Notes under the pieces: generated by a model
Databases searched by the model: none
The model's input: the letters and a program-made list of their open reading frames with translations, nothing else
Told to the model about the DNA's origin: nothing
Position numbers and translations under genes: made by a program
NCBI GenBank assembly: GCA_016490735.1
Contig: JAEMWC010000373.1
Span: forward strand, 338,501-402,500
DNA from: Pachyseris speciosa
Taxonomy: Eukaryota; Cnidaria; Anthozoa; Scleractinia; Pachyseridae
Length of the DNA stretch: 64,000 bases
Direction: 5' to 3'
Part shown: in pieces, positions 13,201-25,200 of the stretch
Position numbering within the stretch: position 1 is the first letter of the stretch
Layout of the letters: each line of letters opens with the position of its first letter

Positions 13201-16200
13201 CACAATAACTCCTTAATTGCTTCTCTAAAAGACGTAGGGCAGAGGCTGGGCATTCATGTGAAAGCCTATGACTTCTCCGAACCTGCCTATGGTAAGGACG
13301 TTTGTGACAGAATTTTGTGCCCCACGAAAAGTTCAATTCGCCGTTATTGCGATGAAGGGCATGACAAAACCTGTGCGGCACATATGCGCACCGCCCTTCT
13401 CGAAAGGCCCGTTCGAGGAGTGACGGCATCTGTGTGTGCTATCGACGAAAAGAAGAAAACTCTAAGCATCCAAAATTAGAGAGTTACAGCATGAACTTTA
13501 CGGCAGATGGCAAACGGCAAAGGGTACCTCTGATTTTTTATTCTCTTCTTGTAATCTATAAATAAATCACACAAAAATGGACAAATGTCTCCTACTATTC
13601 ACCGCAAATAAAAATATTTTCACTCTACTGTACAGACAGCTGAACACAGACGGCAAAAGTTTCATTTTTGCCGTTTGCCGTTTGACGTAACGTCTTGCTT
13701 AATCTCTCTATTGTGAAACCTACTACGGCGACTTTTTTTTACCATGAGAAATGCGCGCCATTTGAACTTGAATTCCAATGACAACAATGACGCAGACGAA
13801 ACAACCAATGAAAGTCAATTGTTTCAATGTCCAGAACCCGGATGTGAGAAAGTATTCAAGAAGTTTAGTGAGCTTGAAATGCACGTTGAAATCGGAAATC
13901 ATGAAACAGCCCTATGTCAGAAAGTAGTTATGACAAGATGAGGAAAGAGTGGGCCCAGCGGTTTGCAACTGTTGCTCCAGTAGAAGCAAATATGTTTAAA
14001 GTCGGTAGCGCAAGATACCTAACTGAATCGACGGACCAAACACCCTCAAATCTAAGCCAGGGATGGGCTCTTTCCAAACCGCGCGTCGCAACACGTTTCA
14101 CTGCGGAGGTTAAAGCATAAGCAAAGTTTGAACTTCATGAAAAGACCGGCTTGAAGAACGATCCCACTCAAGTGTCAGCGGACATGAGAAACGCCCGAGA
14201 TGAGGAGAATAACCGTCGCTTTTCTAGAGAGGAATGGCTTACAAAAAGCCAGATCAAGAGTTATTTCTCTCGTTTAACATCCGCGAGGAGGAAAGGACAA
14301 GCGACAGAGGACGTGGATGAGGATGTAGTGTAACCTTCAAGAATGTTCTAGAAGTTGCTGTGTCATGCTTAGTCATCCTTGACATAGTATATAAATAGAA
14401 TTTACTGTAATCATACGGAATGTTCTAGATTCTCAGGCGTACCTATAAAAGCCGAGCTTGTAACAAGATGTTATTGTTGTTGGAGTTGCCGGTATTGCTA
14501 CTTAGATATCAAGAAAGGTGTATGTTGCAGAATACTAGACAACCCACTCTACATGGTGTCAGGAAGTGGCGATTTTCAAGCACGAACTTGAAGATAATTG
14601 TCGTCGAACCAAAACAAGACAGAATAAATAATCGCGGGCGCTGCGGAGGATTTCAGCGGTGCTTCTCGACAGACCGGAAGCCTCAACACTGTAAGCTGTG
14701 AAATTTGGAGTGAAGGCCGAGGTACACCCATTGAAGAAACTGCATTTCTGCGAAAGGCCAGAGCCTAGCATACACTTGGAGAACGTCTCACGAGGACAAC
14801 GAAAGGACTAATAGGATGGGTGATCAAGAGAACCCCCCGGCGGCATTACCAGCGCAACCTGTCGTGCCACCTACACAGATGATGTATAATCAGTTACCAA
14901 TGCCAGCACCAATGAGTCTCAAGGGCAACCTGGCAGAGAACTGGACTTTTTTCAAAGAGAGCTGTGAGAGCTACAAGATAGCAACTGAACTTGAAAAGAA
15001 ACCTAAGCCAGTCATTTTGGAAACTCTCAAGATAGTTCTGGGAAGAGAAGCTTATCAAATAGCAAAAAATGTGCCGTCTATGACCTTTGCGAATACCGCA
15101 AGTGCAACAAGCTCTTCAAGTTCAATAATGATATGCTAAAAGTTATTCTGAAAAATTTTGTTATTCCATTTAAAGCAAGAGACAAAAAGAAAGCCTTGGT
15201 AGAACACTTAGCCGTTTTTCTGCAGAAATGTCTATGTTTTGAAGGGGACGCGTAAGGTCACGCTTACTTGTATTCATCAGTCATTTCTCATCGGATGTTA
15301 GTCGCCAATGTAGTTGCAACAAGCCTCTGACTGTCAAAACGTCAGGCTAGGAGTGTGTACGATGTCAGTGGTCACAAGGCAGAGCGTGTAGTCAAAACTG
15401 TAATCATCCAGAAACGGAAAAATAAAAACCTCGAGCCCGGCAATTCGGTCGGCGGTGTTGCATGCGAGCCAAAACAATACGGCACGCGCGTTTTTGAGAC
15501 GAGAACAGAAACCGGAAGTCTTTCTCTTTTAAACTTGGCAAAAAAGAACTTGAAAAGACCCAGTCATAAAATACTGGAACTCCCGTGATCCCCCTTGTGC
15601 CGTTTCTCCACACAGAGTATAAATATCCTTTGAAGTTTTAAAATTTATAACAGTTCCGCCTGCAACTTTCTTGAACTGTCCTACATGCTCTGGATATTGG
15701 CAGGTCCGTGGTGGCTGCCACTAACTTTCTCCTTGTGGTTTTTTTCGACATGTCGTGCAAATTGCTAAGCAAACAAAATTTAATAAAATAAGTAAACAAT
15801 AACAGCTGTGTTTAGTAAGGCGTCGCGTCAGTTTTGCGTGCCCTCACTTCTTTTGTGTAAATTACAATAAAATTGCTCCAAAACGTTAAACCGCTTGGCA
15901 AAAGAAAACTTGAAAAGAGCTAATCGTAAAATATTGGAACACACGTGATCCCACTTGTGCAGTTTCTCCACACAGAGTATAAAAATTTATAACTGTTCCG
16001 CCTACAACTTTCTTCAACTGTACTACAAGCTCTGGATATTGGCAGGTCCGTGGTGGCTGCCAGTACCTCCCGAGATTGTTTCTGTGCGTGGGGCATATAG
16101 TGATCCCTTTCACCTTGCTCATACCGAGGTCAAATAGCCCAGCTCGCGCCAGAATTAAGTTGATCTCCGTTACGTTCTCGCTTGACAGATGACATCCTCG

Positions 16201-19200
16201 TAGGCGGTTGCTGATGTCATGTGAACATTCACGTAGAAAAATGACATTTTTTTCTCCTCTGTTTGGGCCCCATTTTCCGTTTACGATTAGGGCAAAAGAA
16301 CAGGTGTGATCTTCCGCCATTTTGACCGCCAGTCCAACAGTGCGTTGTTGCGGTCAGCGGTAATGATTAGCAGACAAACAACTGAAAAGCGATGGTGCAG
16401 GTGCTACAAAGTTGCTTGATATTCCTCCTCTATTTCTTTCATAAATCGCCTCTTGTTTGCTTCATTCATCATCCAGAGATAAAGGTTAATATGACGCGTA
16501 CAATCGTCAAAGGGGCCTTCGTTGATACACTTTATTTTGCCCGAAAGGAAAGCGAATATGTCGATGTGTTTGTTTGCACGGGCCAGTAATCTTGGCATTT
16601 AGTACCATGGCAAGTGATGATGAAAAACGTAGCTTGCACGATGTGGAGCGAAAAACAGTTTGAGGTAACGTTTTAGCTTTATACCTGTTGTATTACTAAC
16701 ATTTTTGCTCAATTTATCAACAAATAAACTCGAAACTGATACACCTATAATGAGGGATGGTTAGCCCACCATTTTTGCTCAATTTATCAACAAATAAACT
16801 CGAAACTGATACACCTATAATGAGGGATGGTTAGCCCACCATGACCAACTAGCGGATTTGTGGAAAATACTTCCTCTGTATCTCTTCGCATGCTCGAAAT
16901 CCAAAAGTTATTATTTCATGGTTAAAAGAAACTATCTTAATACTACTGAGAAAAATATAAGGGGCTTTCCGGGAAGTCAGAGTTTTGAGAAATCCGGGTT
17001 GTTCCTGACGGAATTCGTTCGGTTCTTGCAAGTGGCGTTTATTCTGGTTCGTTTGTTTTCGTGTTATCCCATTTAATTAACTTACTTTGATTTGGTTTTA
17101 CCTCTGACTTAAAGTATTTTGATATGTGTATACATTGTGTAAATCTAGAGTTATTCCGATAAATACCCGCCGAGAAGCAAGCAACCGAAATCGGGCAAAT
17201 TTCGGCTTCGCGAAAGACCCATTTTAATGTTTCCTGGTATCGATGGAATTTGTCTCAATATCTTAAGTATCACAGAGAATAAGAACGAAAGAAATGTGTT
17301 TCTTAGATCTTATATGAACTTTATTTTATGGGCAAATTTTGAACGGAATCTAAATTTTGATCCAGATCGAGTGGTCGATTTTTACACGGACAACCTCTTA
17401 AAGCACAAAAGCATCCTACATAAACAACAATTTAAATCTAACGTTTTGATGTGATATAAAATTGGATCTGTCAAGGTCTTTAGGTACTACCGTCAAATAT
17501 TACGACCTACAGCGAAAGTATGCTCACTCCTTCTTGTTAAATAGTCCTAAAACAGATACTATTCTACCTTGCTATCATACTGATATTGTTACGTTTCAGC
17601 ATATGATAAATATAATCGTACAGCAACTGATATAATTGTAATGGCTATGCTCTATCATATTCTTTGATGGCGTTCACAAACAAATGCAATTGACACATTA
17701 TTTAACCACGTTTATAAAGAAGAATAACATTTTATCTTTTCTTTTGTTTCTCATGATCTCATGATCTCATGATTCTTAAGATCATATTTGAAGGCCTTAG
17801 TGCATTGAATGGAACTCCCAGCATACTGATTGACAACATTACTCTAACAACTGAAGAATGCGCACTGACACCTTCTCATGCATCGCCAGGTATATATATA
17901 TATACGTAGATATCTAGAGGGAGTAATGTACAATTCCATACCAATACCTAGTTCGTCGTACAGACGTTTTGTTATTGGTGTAAAGTAATATTTAATACCT
18001 GTGATCGGAAAATTACATTAACAACTTGTTTAATGAAAGAGATTTAGTTTAATGAGAGTTACAGGTCGTACGCGATATTCAAAAGTAACATAGTGCCTCA
18101 TTGAGGTTTGTTTACAGTTAACACTATGTAAACTGAGGAGGACTTGAATGGAAGTCGAAACGATATTATAAGTGAAAACTGAGTCAGACTCAAGAAAAAT
18201 CATTTGTAATATCTTTGTTACTGTTTTAATGTATTCCGTTATTATCATTTCAGACTTTGTTTGTTTGCCTAGTGAGTTTCAGTGTCTCAATGGTGAATGC
18301 ACTAGCTTAACGCACCACTGTGATAGCGATATCAACTGTCTGGACGGTTCAGACGAAGAGGGTTGTACTTGTTTAACAGTTGAGTTCCCATGTTCTTCAG
18401 GTGGTTGTATTCCATCTAGTAGCTTATGTGATGGAATTAGAGACTGTTCAGATGGAAAGGATGAACTCAGATGTGGTGAGTTCATTATGCCTATTTTAAC
18501 GGTGCGAAATTGCTGCACCCTTCGACAATGTTATGAGGAACTGACATCTTGCTGGGAAGTTTAATGTAATCAACAAGGAGACAATTTAAAGATAAATAGC
18601 CGGCTCCAAGTTTGCTATTTCTTTGACGACCGACTGGTTTTACAACATTTGTACTGGTTGCATCTCATTCACCTCAGCAGAATTTTTCTAAATTTCGTAC
18701 AGACCATCAAACTTTTGATTATCGGAATCAAAGACACTTGAAATTACGTCACGGTTCTTAGCTAATTAACACAGGCTTAGGGCCTGTTCACATGGCGGTG
18801 GGGACCCCAGGAAGGTGAGGTACCCCACCTAACCGTGGTCAAAAAAAGCTGGCCTTCACATGCAACCCCGGGGCGCTGGGGTGAGGTTTAAAATGCTATC
18901 GCGTGGTCGCTAAGTACGTATATTAACGAAAAATTCAGAGACAATTTCCCGGATGAACATCTCCCTACCCCACCTCCAGCATTCACGTGGAGAGAAGTCA
19001 CCCCAGCTAAGCGAGTTACCCGCCCCGGCTGCCCGGGCAACCCGCCTCGGTGAGGTACCCCACTTCACACGTGAATGCGATCAAGAAATAAAGAGAGATT
19101 GTATATAGAGATTGGTAACTTCACCGAGGCGGGGTACCTCACCTTCCTGGGGTCCCCCACCTTCATGTGAATAGCCCCTATGTGCTACGTTTAACGGGGA

Positions 19201-22200
19201 AGAACAACTCACGCGATCATCTGTCGCTAAGTGAAACTACCAGAAACCAAAAGCAAAGGGTTTTTTCGTTTTCCCATATTATCAAACTGCGGCTTGACAC
19301 ATTAACTTATCTATTTATGAAACCTCTTCTCCAAGTGTTCTTGTTCTCCAAACTTGCAGGCACCACATGCTCCAGTGACTTGTTTCAGTGCGCAGACGGT
19401 ACATGTGTTCCATGGTCGTCAACCTGTCGCCAAGACAGGACGCCGGTTTGCCAAGATGGCTCTCATGTGCCTTCAACGTGTGGTCAGTCTAAAAATATTT
19501 TGCGTTTTTATCGGTATGGCTTGGCATGAATTGTTGTTGTACTAAGCTTTATTTTGTGGCAGAAAGACACAATACTAACAAAAGTGGCTTTAACTGGTAA
19601 CTTTAACTGGTGTTCGAGTGTGTTGTTGCTCCGATAAATCGATAATACTGTTATTATGGCAAATTGGGAAATTCAGACTTTATATTAACCGCCACCATGA
19701 TTAGGGATCTAAAGCGCGACAGGTCTCCTTGTGATAAAGTAGAGATAGCACTCTTCTGTAACATAAGAATAGCTGTTAAAAGAAATGGATTTAGTTTGTA
19801 ACATCATCATCATCATCATCACCATTCTTTTAACTTTCAAAGTTAAAAGTAAACAATATATTTCAGGTTCCAAATGTTCTATCAACTTTCAAGAGTGCTT
19901 CCGGCCTTTTGCTTTACACTGTCCTTTACTCAGTCTGGATATGACTGTTTTACCCTTAAAATTTGCTCATAAATTGCATTTCATCACGTAAAAGGATGCT
20001 ATTGATAGTGAATACCAGGTAGTTGAAGCCGTCAATAGCCTCGAGCACGTCGCTGCAATGCTGATTGATGATTATGCAGCAAAATACCGTCGCATCATAT
20101 GGTATTTCTCCCTGCTTATCGTGAACCCGAAATTCCTTGCAAGAATAGATGTACCTTACTTTCATCGTTTGGTCTTGAATGTAAACAGTTAAGTTTGCAT
20201 TGCTCTTGGTATAAAATGGATCTCTTCCTCCAAGTATTCAGATTGGAAGCCGACGAGGACAACGGATCTAGTAATACTTTTGATGGTGGGTAATGTTGAA
20301 TAATTGGAGAAGGGGGCAGCAGATCCTCTCCAACGACTGGAAACGTTCTCTCATGCTTACAAGATGGAAGGTCTTGGTGCCAACAATGAAGGCACTTTGT
20401 GCATTGATGGTGTCATGTCAATTGGGAAATTCAAGTCGCACTGTACTGCGATTCTGAATAGATTCCTTGGCGATAGTTTGCGATCTCGGCTGATGAGGGG
20501 CTTAATTCATGGCTGTGCCACAATACTCGGTACTCCTCAACAGTTATTGCAGACACTACCAAAACACTAAGGCTTATTTTGGTAAAGTAAGGGCCCGAAA
20601 CATGGGGTGCGTACTTTCCCCAACACTTCTTTGACTTGCTACTGTCTTGCAACTTCAGTTAATCAGATGACGGCGTATACCTCCGCACAAGATGTGGTGG
20701 AAGCCTCTTCAGCCTCGCACACCGTCGTGCGAAAACCATGGTGCGAAAAGTACTGATTAGAGAGTTGCTGTTGCAGACGACGCTGCCCTGACTGCACACT
20801 TAGGCCTACTCTGGGTCCTTAAATCGCCTAAAGTCGCGATGTTTTTATTTTTGCCAATTTTGCTTAAATCGCCCAAAGTCGCTTTAAGTTCTTTAAGTTA
20901 CGGCGACTTAAGGACCCAGAGTAGGCCTACACACTGAGGAGGCTCCACAGCGCCCCATCGGCGGTTTCACTCATGTATGTAGATAGTTTGGCCTCACTAT
21001 CAGTCCATGGGCCAAGACGTCAGCAGCACCCCAATAATCTCCATCAGTGACTACACCCTTCAGGTGACGGAGGATCTCAATTACCTCGGCAAGGCAGCAA
21101 CAGCAATGGCTCGCCTTGCAAAAAGGGTCTGAGACAACTCCATGCTGACCAGAATGAAGGTGTATCGAGCTGCGTTCTCGGCACCTTTCTCTATACCAGT
21201 GAAGCATGGATTCTGTACTCCTACCAAGACCGCAGACTCAATGCCTTCCACCTGCACTGCTTCAGAATGATTCTGGGCATCACCAATTATGATCGTCTCC
21301 CAAACAAGAACGTCCTGGCAAAGTTTGCCTTACTTACACAAAAGTACTTGCGCTGGCTTGGTTACGTCAGCGGCATACAGGATGGCCGAATCCCTCAGGG
21401 CGTGGCGTACGGCGAGCTTGCCATTGGCTCCAGACCTGCAGGAGGCCAGTTCTTCGCTACAAAGACGTCTGCAAACGAGACCTGAAGACAGGCAACGTTA
21501 ACCCAACAGGCTGAGAAACTGTAGCTGTAGACCGCACCAGTTGGCGGCTTGTTATTAGGCATAAATAGATTGTGCTCGGCAACTTTTGAGCAACTTTTAG
21601 CGTTTTCAGCAACTTTTTGTACTGCGAGCAACCTAGAGCAACTTTTGCCTTCCTTAGCAACTTTTGAGTCAACAAATAGTTAAAAACTGACCAAACCATC
21701 ATAAAGGTCTTTATTAAAAGGTTTTTATTAAAACTGGTCAAAACTAAGGATGCCGTACGTTCTTACAAATAATTTATAAAATAACACATGCGCCCACGAA
21801 CTGGACAGCAGCTATCTATCTAACGGATGCTTACATCCAGCGGTTATTCGCTCCAACAGTAGGGCTTCCCGTCCGCCATCTTGGTATTTGCTGCAGTGTG
21901 AGGCATCACAATTAGAAGCTGAAATGTCTGACAAGGAAAATGAAAATAATACAGATATTGACCCTATTGAGGTTACCGTAGCCGCTGGGGCAACTCTTAG
22001 TAGTCAGCACTATGATGTCTATAGCAAACATTGTGATGTTTACTCATTAGAAACGTCATTAGAAAATACTTTCTGTTATTAGTTACGTCTAGCTTGAAGA
22101 TTATATTGATCACAACAAATGATGTTAAATTACACATACAACGTCATGTTTTGAGTCGTAATCTAGAACAAAATAACTTTCAAAAGTAAGCAACTTTTCT

Positions 22201-25200
22201 AAATTTGGGTGGCAACTTTTAAATTTTTGAGCAACTTTAGAGTAATATTTGTGTGTATTGTCAAGCAACTTTTGCTGGATTTACTAGCACAATCTATTCA
22301 TGCCTACTTGTTATTAAGGGAGGCTTTCAGACGAGCGAGCAGAGAAGAGAGGATCAGTGGGAAGTGAGGAGGGCGCAGACGGCACTGAGAAATATCAGCA
22401 ACCACGGAGCCTTTCGCTCCAGGATCGGGCTGTAAAGCCACAGCAAGTGCTTTAACCCAACCACAGACCAATTCTTGGCGCATACCCCATTATGTTCCGA
22501 AACAGAAGGATGTTAACAAGGGCGCCGAAAAAGTGAGCACGGAGTAGATTTGCTGGAATACACAGCTCAACATTTTCGAGTCCCTAACAACGATTGAAGT
22601 TCAGCTCTATCATCCTAGACCAAATTGATTTATTGATTGCGAGACGTAAAAACAAAAGCTGGTTGAGAAATAGATTGATTTCAATCTCTTACCCAGAGTC
22701 CTCGGGCTGTTTGGTCAGCGGGTGGACACCCGGAGAGACTCTGGGATAATGGACCTCCATTTTCCCAGAAAATCTGGGGTAAAACAATGGAAGCTGTTGC
22801 GGGCCAGCCAATCAAAAAACTTGATTTTTTTACCAGTATCCCAGAGTGTCTCCTGGCGACTAACCGCTGGCCAAGAGCCTGAGGACTCTGGGTACGAGGT
22901 TGCTTTGATTTTGGACATCCACGTTATGATCAATTGACACCTATCAAAACAAGGCATCCGCTGACCAGTATCGCGTGACCATATCGGGGGCTCAAGTTTA
23001 AAGCTCATGGAAGTTAGCTGTTTTTTTTAGTTGACCGCTGACCAAGTACTGGCTTTCGATTAAATCGCAGGCTCAAGTCAGGTCTGGGACACCCAAACCA
23101 AAACGAGGCTTAATTTTTCGCGCGCTTTCTGCGGCTCGACATTTCACATTCAGTTGGTTTCTTCATTTTGAGCAAAACAACTTCATCTTTCGAAGTTCTT
23201 CGCGTAAAAGGCGTACAAATCAGGAACTAGTTTAAAGATACTCAGGAAGGTTAATTTTGAAGAAAAAATTTCTTAGGAAAAGCTTAAAACTTGGATCCAC
23301 TTCCATGCCGCTTGGATTGTGTGGTTGAAAAATAAAATGATTCAACGCTTCAAGGGCTTTCACTTTACCGCGGCATCTTGCAGCTCACCAAGAAAGCTCA
23401 CTTAACAGTTCACCGGCATTAATGGGAGGAACGAGTAGCTCGAACTTAGTGGAAGAAGTTCTTCCTTTGGACAAACCGCTTGCTTGCTTGGAGATTCGTT
23501 TATTTACTACAGTGGATACGTATTTTCAAGAACCTCTACAACCAAGGTGAATTAAGTAAATAAAGTGAAGCTTCACGTAAACATTTGGTTTAATCGTTGT
23601 TACTTTTGTTCAGAAATGAAAGTCAGTTGTATTTTTTACTCGACTGGACATAAATGACCATCATCTCTACTCGTTTTGGACACAAAGAAGTAGTTGAATT
23701 GTTTGTTTGTTTTGTTGTTTTGCTTGCAAGCTAACGAGTGTTTTTACTCCGCTTGGCTGACTGTTTTTCGACCTCGGTGCCTCAACAGCGTTAAGAAACT
23801 TTTGCCCTTAACTTATTAACACGTAATCGCAATGAGTCCTCGTAAAATGAAGGATTAAGGCCCCGGCGAAACGATCAAACATTTTCATCCAACATCGTGT
23901 TTGTCAAACACTGAACGTTGGGGGCTAAACGCACAAACAATGTTTGACCGAACACTTGACAGCGTGAGTCCATAGAACGAATTTTTGGGTATTATCGCTG
24001 AAATTTCGACGTTATTTGGTGCATTTGGTTGCTCTTTACTCGCTGTGCACGCATTGTTGGTTGGGGTGGCTAAACGATCAAACATTTGTTCGTAATGCGA
24101 ATTTTTGATCTAGCTAGATCGAACGTGGAAAGCCATTTCAATGCAGTGCAATGTTGAGAGACGTGGCTAAACGGTCAAACATGTTCGTCCAACACGATGT
24201 TGGATGAAAATGTTTGATCGTTTCTAGATTGTCTAGATCTGTTTTCAAAGAAACATACGCGTCGTGAATTGTTTCTTGTAATGTTTTGAAGTTTTCTAAC
24301 CGTGGTCAATTCCTGTTGACTGCTCTAAACACAAGATTATTGGCGCAAGGATAGCCAAGCTAACGTTTTCAATACCAGACAAAAAAAATTATAATCGTGG
24401 AGCTCCGCTTTTAGGCTTGGCTAAATCTATATATTAACCCGTTTTGTAAATTACATAACATCGTCACCACTTGCACGTGAAACCGAAACATGCCCTCTAG
24501 GAATGAAAGGTTTAAATTCACCAGGTATAGTTTCAGGCGGCACAATTTTAGAGAGATTCTCATGTAGAGAAAAGGAGACGAGTCAATCGTGCTACCAATT
24601 TCTCCTGGCCGTTCGTTTTGTGACCAGTTTTGTATCGAGAAATTCACAAATGTGCCGTGTAGATGGCAAGTTAAGATTGGTCTATGATATCCATGGTATC
24701 TAAAAAAAATAACTCGAAAAAACATAAGTAGAACCACTCTGTTCAGGAAATGTTTCTCCAGAATCAAATGTTGGCTCTAAAGCAAGCGGCCTATTTGCGT
24801 CATTGAGGCTGGCAATTGGTTTCATGGAAACACATAAGGCACCTATGAGTTACTTGCTGTTTGAGAAGGAAAATTTTAGCAGTTAGGCTAGATGCTAGGC
24901 ACGTCTTCACAACTTATTCCGTATTAAGGTTAGAAACTGCTATGTAGTATACAAAGCGGAGATAGTGGTTGGAACCTAACCAGAGGGGCGGTAGAACGTA
25001 GTCAGAGTGGCTGCTATGTACGATCAACAGTGGTCTACTTAAATGTTCAGTATATCTTAAGGAACTCATAAAATATAAAAACGATTATTTTATTCTTTCA
25101 GTCAGATCAGACTTGCCGCTATATGTTTTGTAACATTTTTATTTACTGTAATGAAACTAAAATGTAGCTCCGAAGAGGCTTTGTTAACGCCCTTCCTGTA

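Larger units (their letters stand above)
10640..14333 (+). pseudogene. Decayed DDE-like / C2H2 zinc-finger transposon protein
   Basis: One coding region is broken by several lesions. In order: [19 protein letters not shown] and [20 protein letters not shown] (about 10890-11040); a frameshift near 11060; a stop in NRP*FYQD near 11170; VPYGSRKL and [13 protein letters not shown] (11187-11340); a TIR element insertion at 11340-12015; [25 protein letters not shown] and [10 protein letters not shown] (12405-12770); a TAA at 12775; [40 protein letters not shown] and [18 protein letters not shown] (12790-13480). A C2H2 finger [10 protein letters not shown]...LEMHV follows at 13825-13900, then [12 protein letters not shown] and [12 protein letters not shown] to 14333 with more breaks. 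I recognise this as a family of unnamed long proteins frequent in cnidarian gene models. The spaced D / SDE / D-SEP-GKD-CD residues look like an RNase-H-type DDE core, but that is inference. Confidence 0.65.
6836..17397. mobile_element. 10.6-kb TTAA-flanked element with long inverted arms
   Basis: It fills almost the whole intron between MAM1 exons 2 and 3. The ends mirror each other: GAGGCTGTCCGTGTAAAAAT on the left and ATTTTTACACGGACAACCTC on the right, with TTAA directly outside at 6832-6835 and 17398-17401. Similarity continues inward for about 1.6 kb on each side (6836-8656 and 15720-17397 after removing later insertions). Both arms carry a copy of a small ORF. The interior, about 7 kb, holds microsatellites, two TIR elements, a decayed DDE-like/C2H2 gene and an LTR-gag fragment. 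TTAA suits piggyBac- or Kolobok-type transposition. Two opposed copies of a smaller element with a long spacer is the alternative. Confidence 0.7.
20655..22500 (+). pseudogene. Non-LTR retrotransposon relic (RT C-terminal part)
   Basis: A decayed reverse-transcriptase tail on the + strand with many frameshifts. Segments: [20 protein letters not shown] at about 20660, an [13 protein letters not shown] catalytic box at about 20775-20800, TISPWA and SVTT pieces, MTRMKVYRA near 21150, the [20 protein letters not shown] frame at 21289-21501, and a tail [20 protein letters not shown] at 22315-22435. The order matches the end of RTE/CR1-like LINEs found in many animals. It is interrupted by a 125-bp MITE and a 751-bp hAT-type element. 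Confidence 0.65.

Noticed and set aside
16392..16598. Overlapping frames in the right arm
   Set aside because: The mirror region of the left arm does not keep them open, so they are chance frames.
6836..17397. Reading the large element as a Polinton
   Set aside because: No DNA polymerase B, ATPase or integrase typical of Polintons was seen, and the flanks are TTAA rather than a 6-bp duplication.
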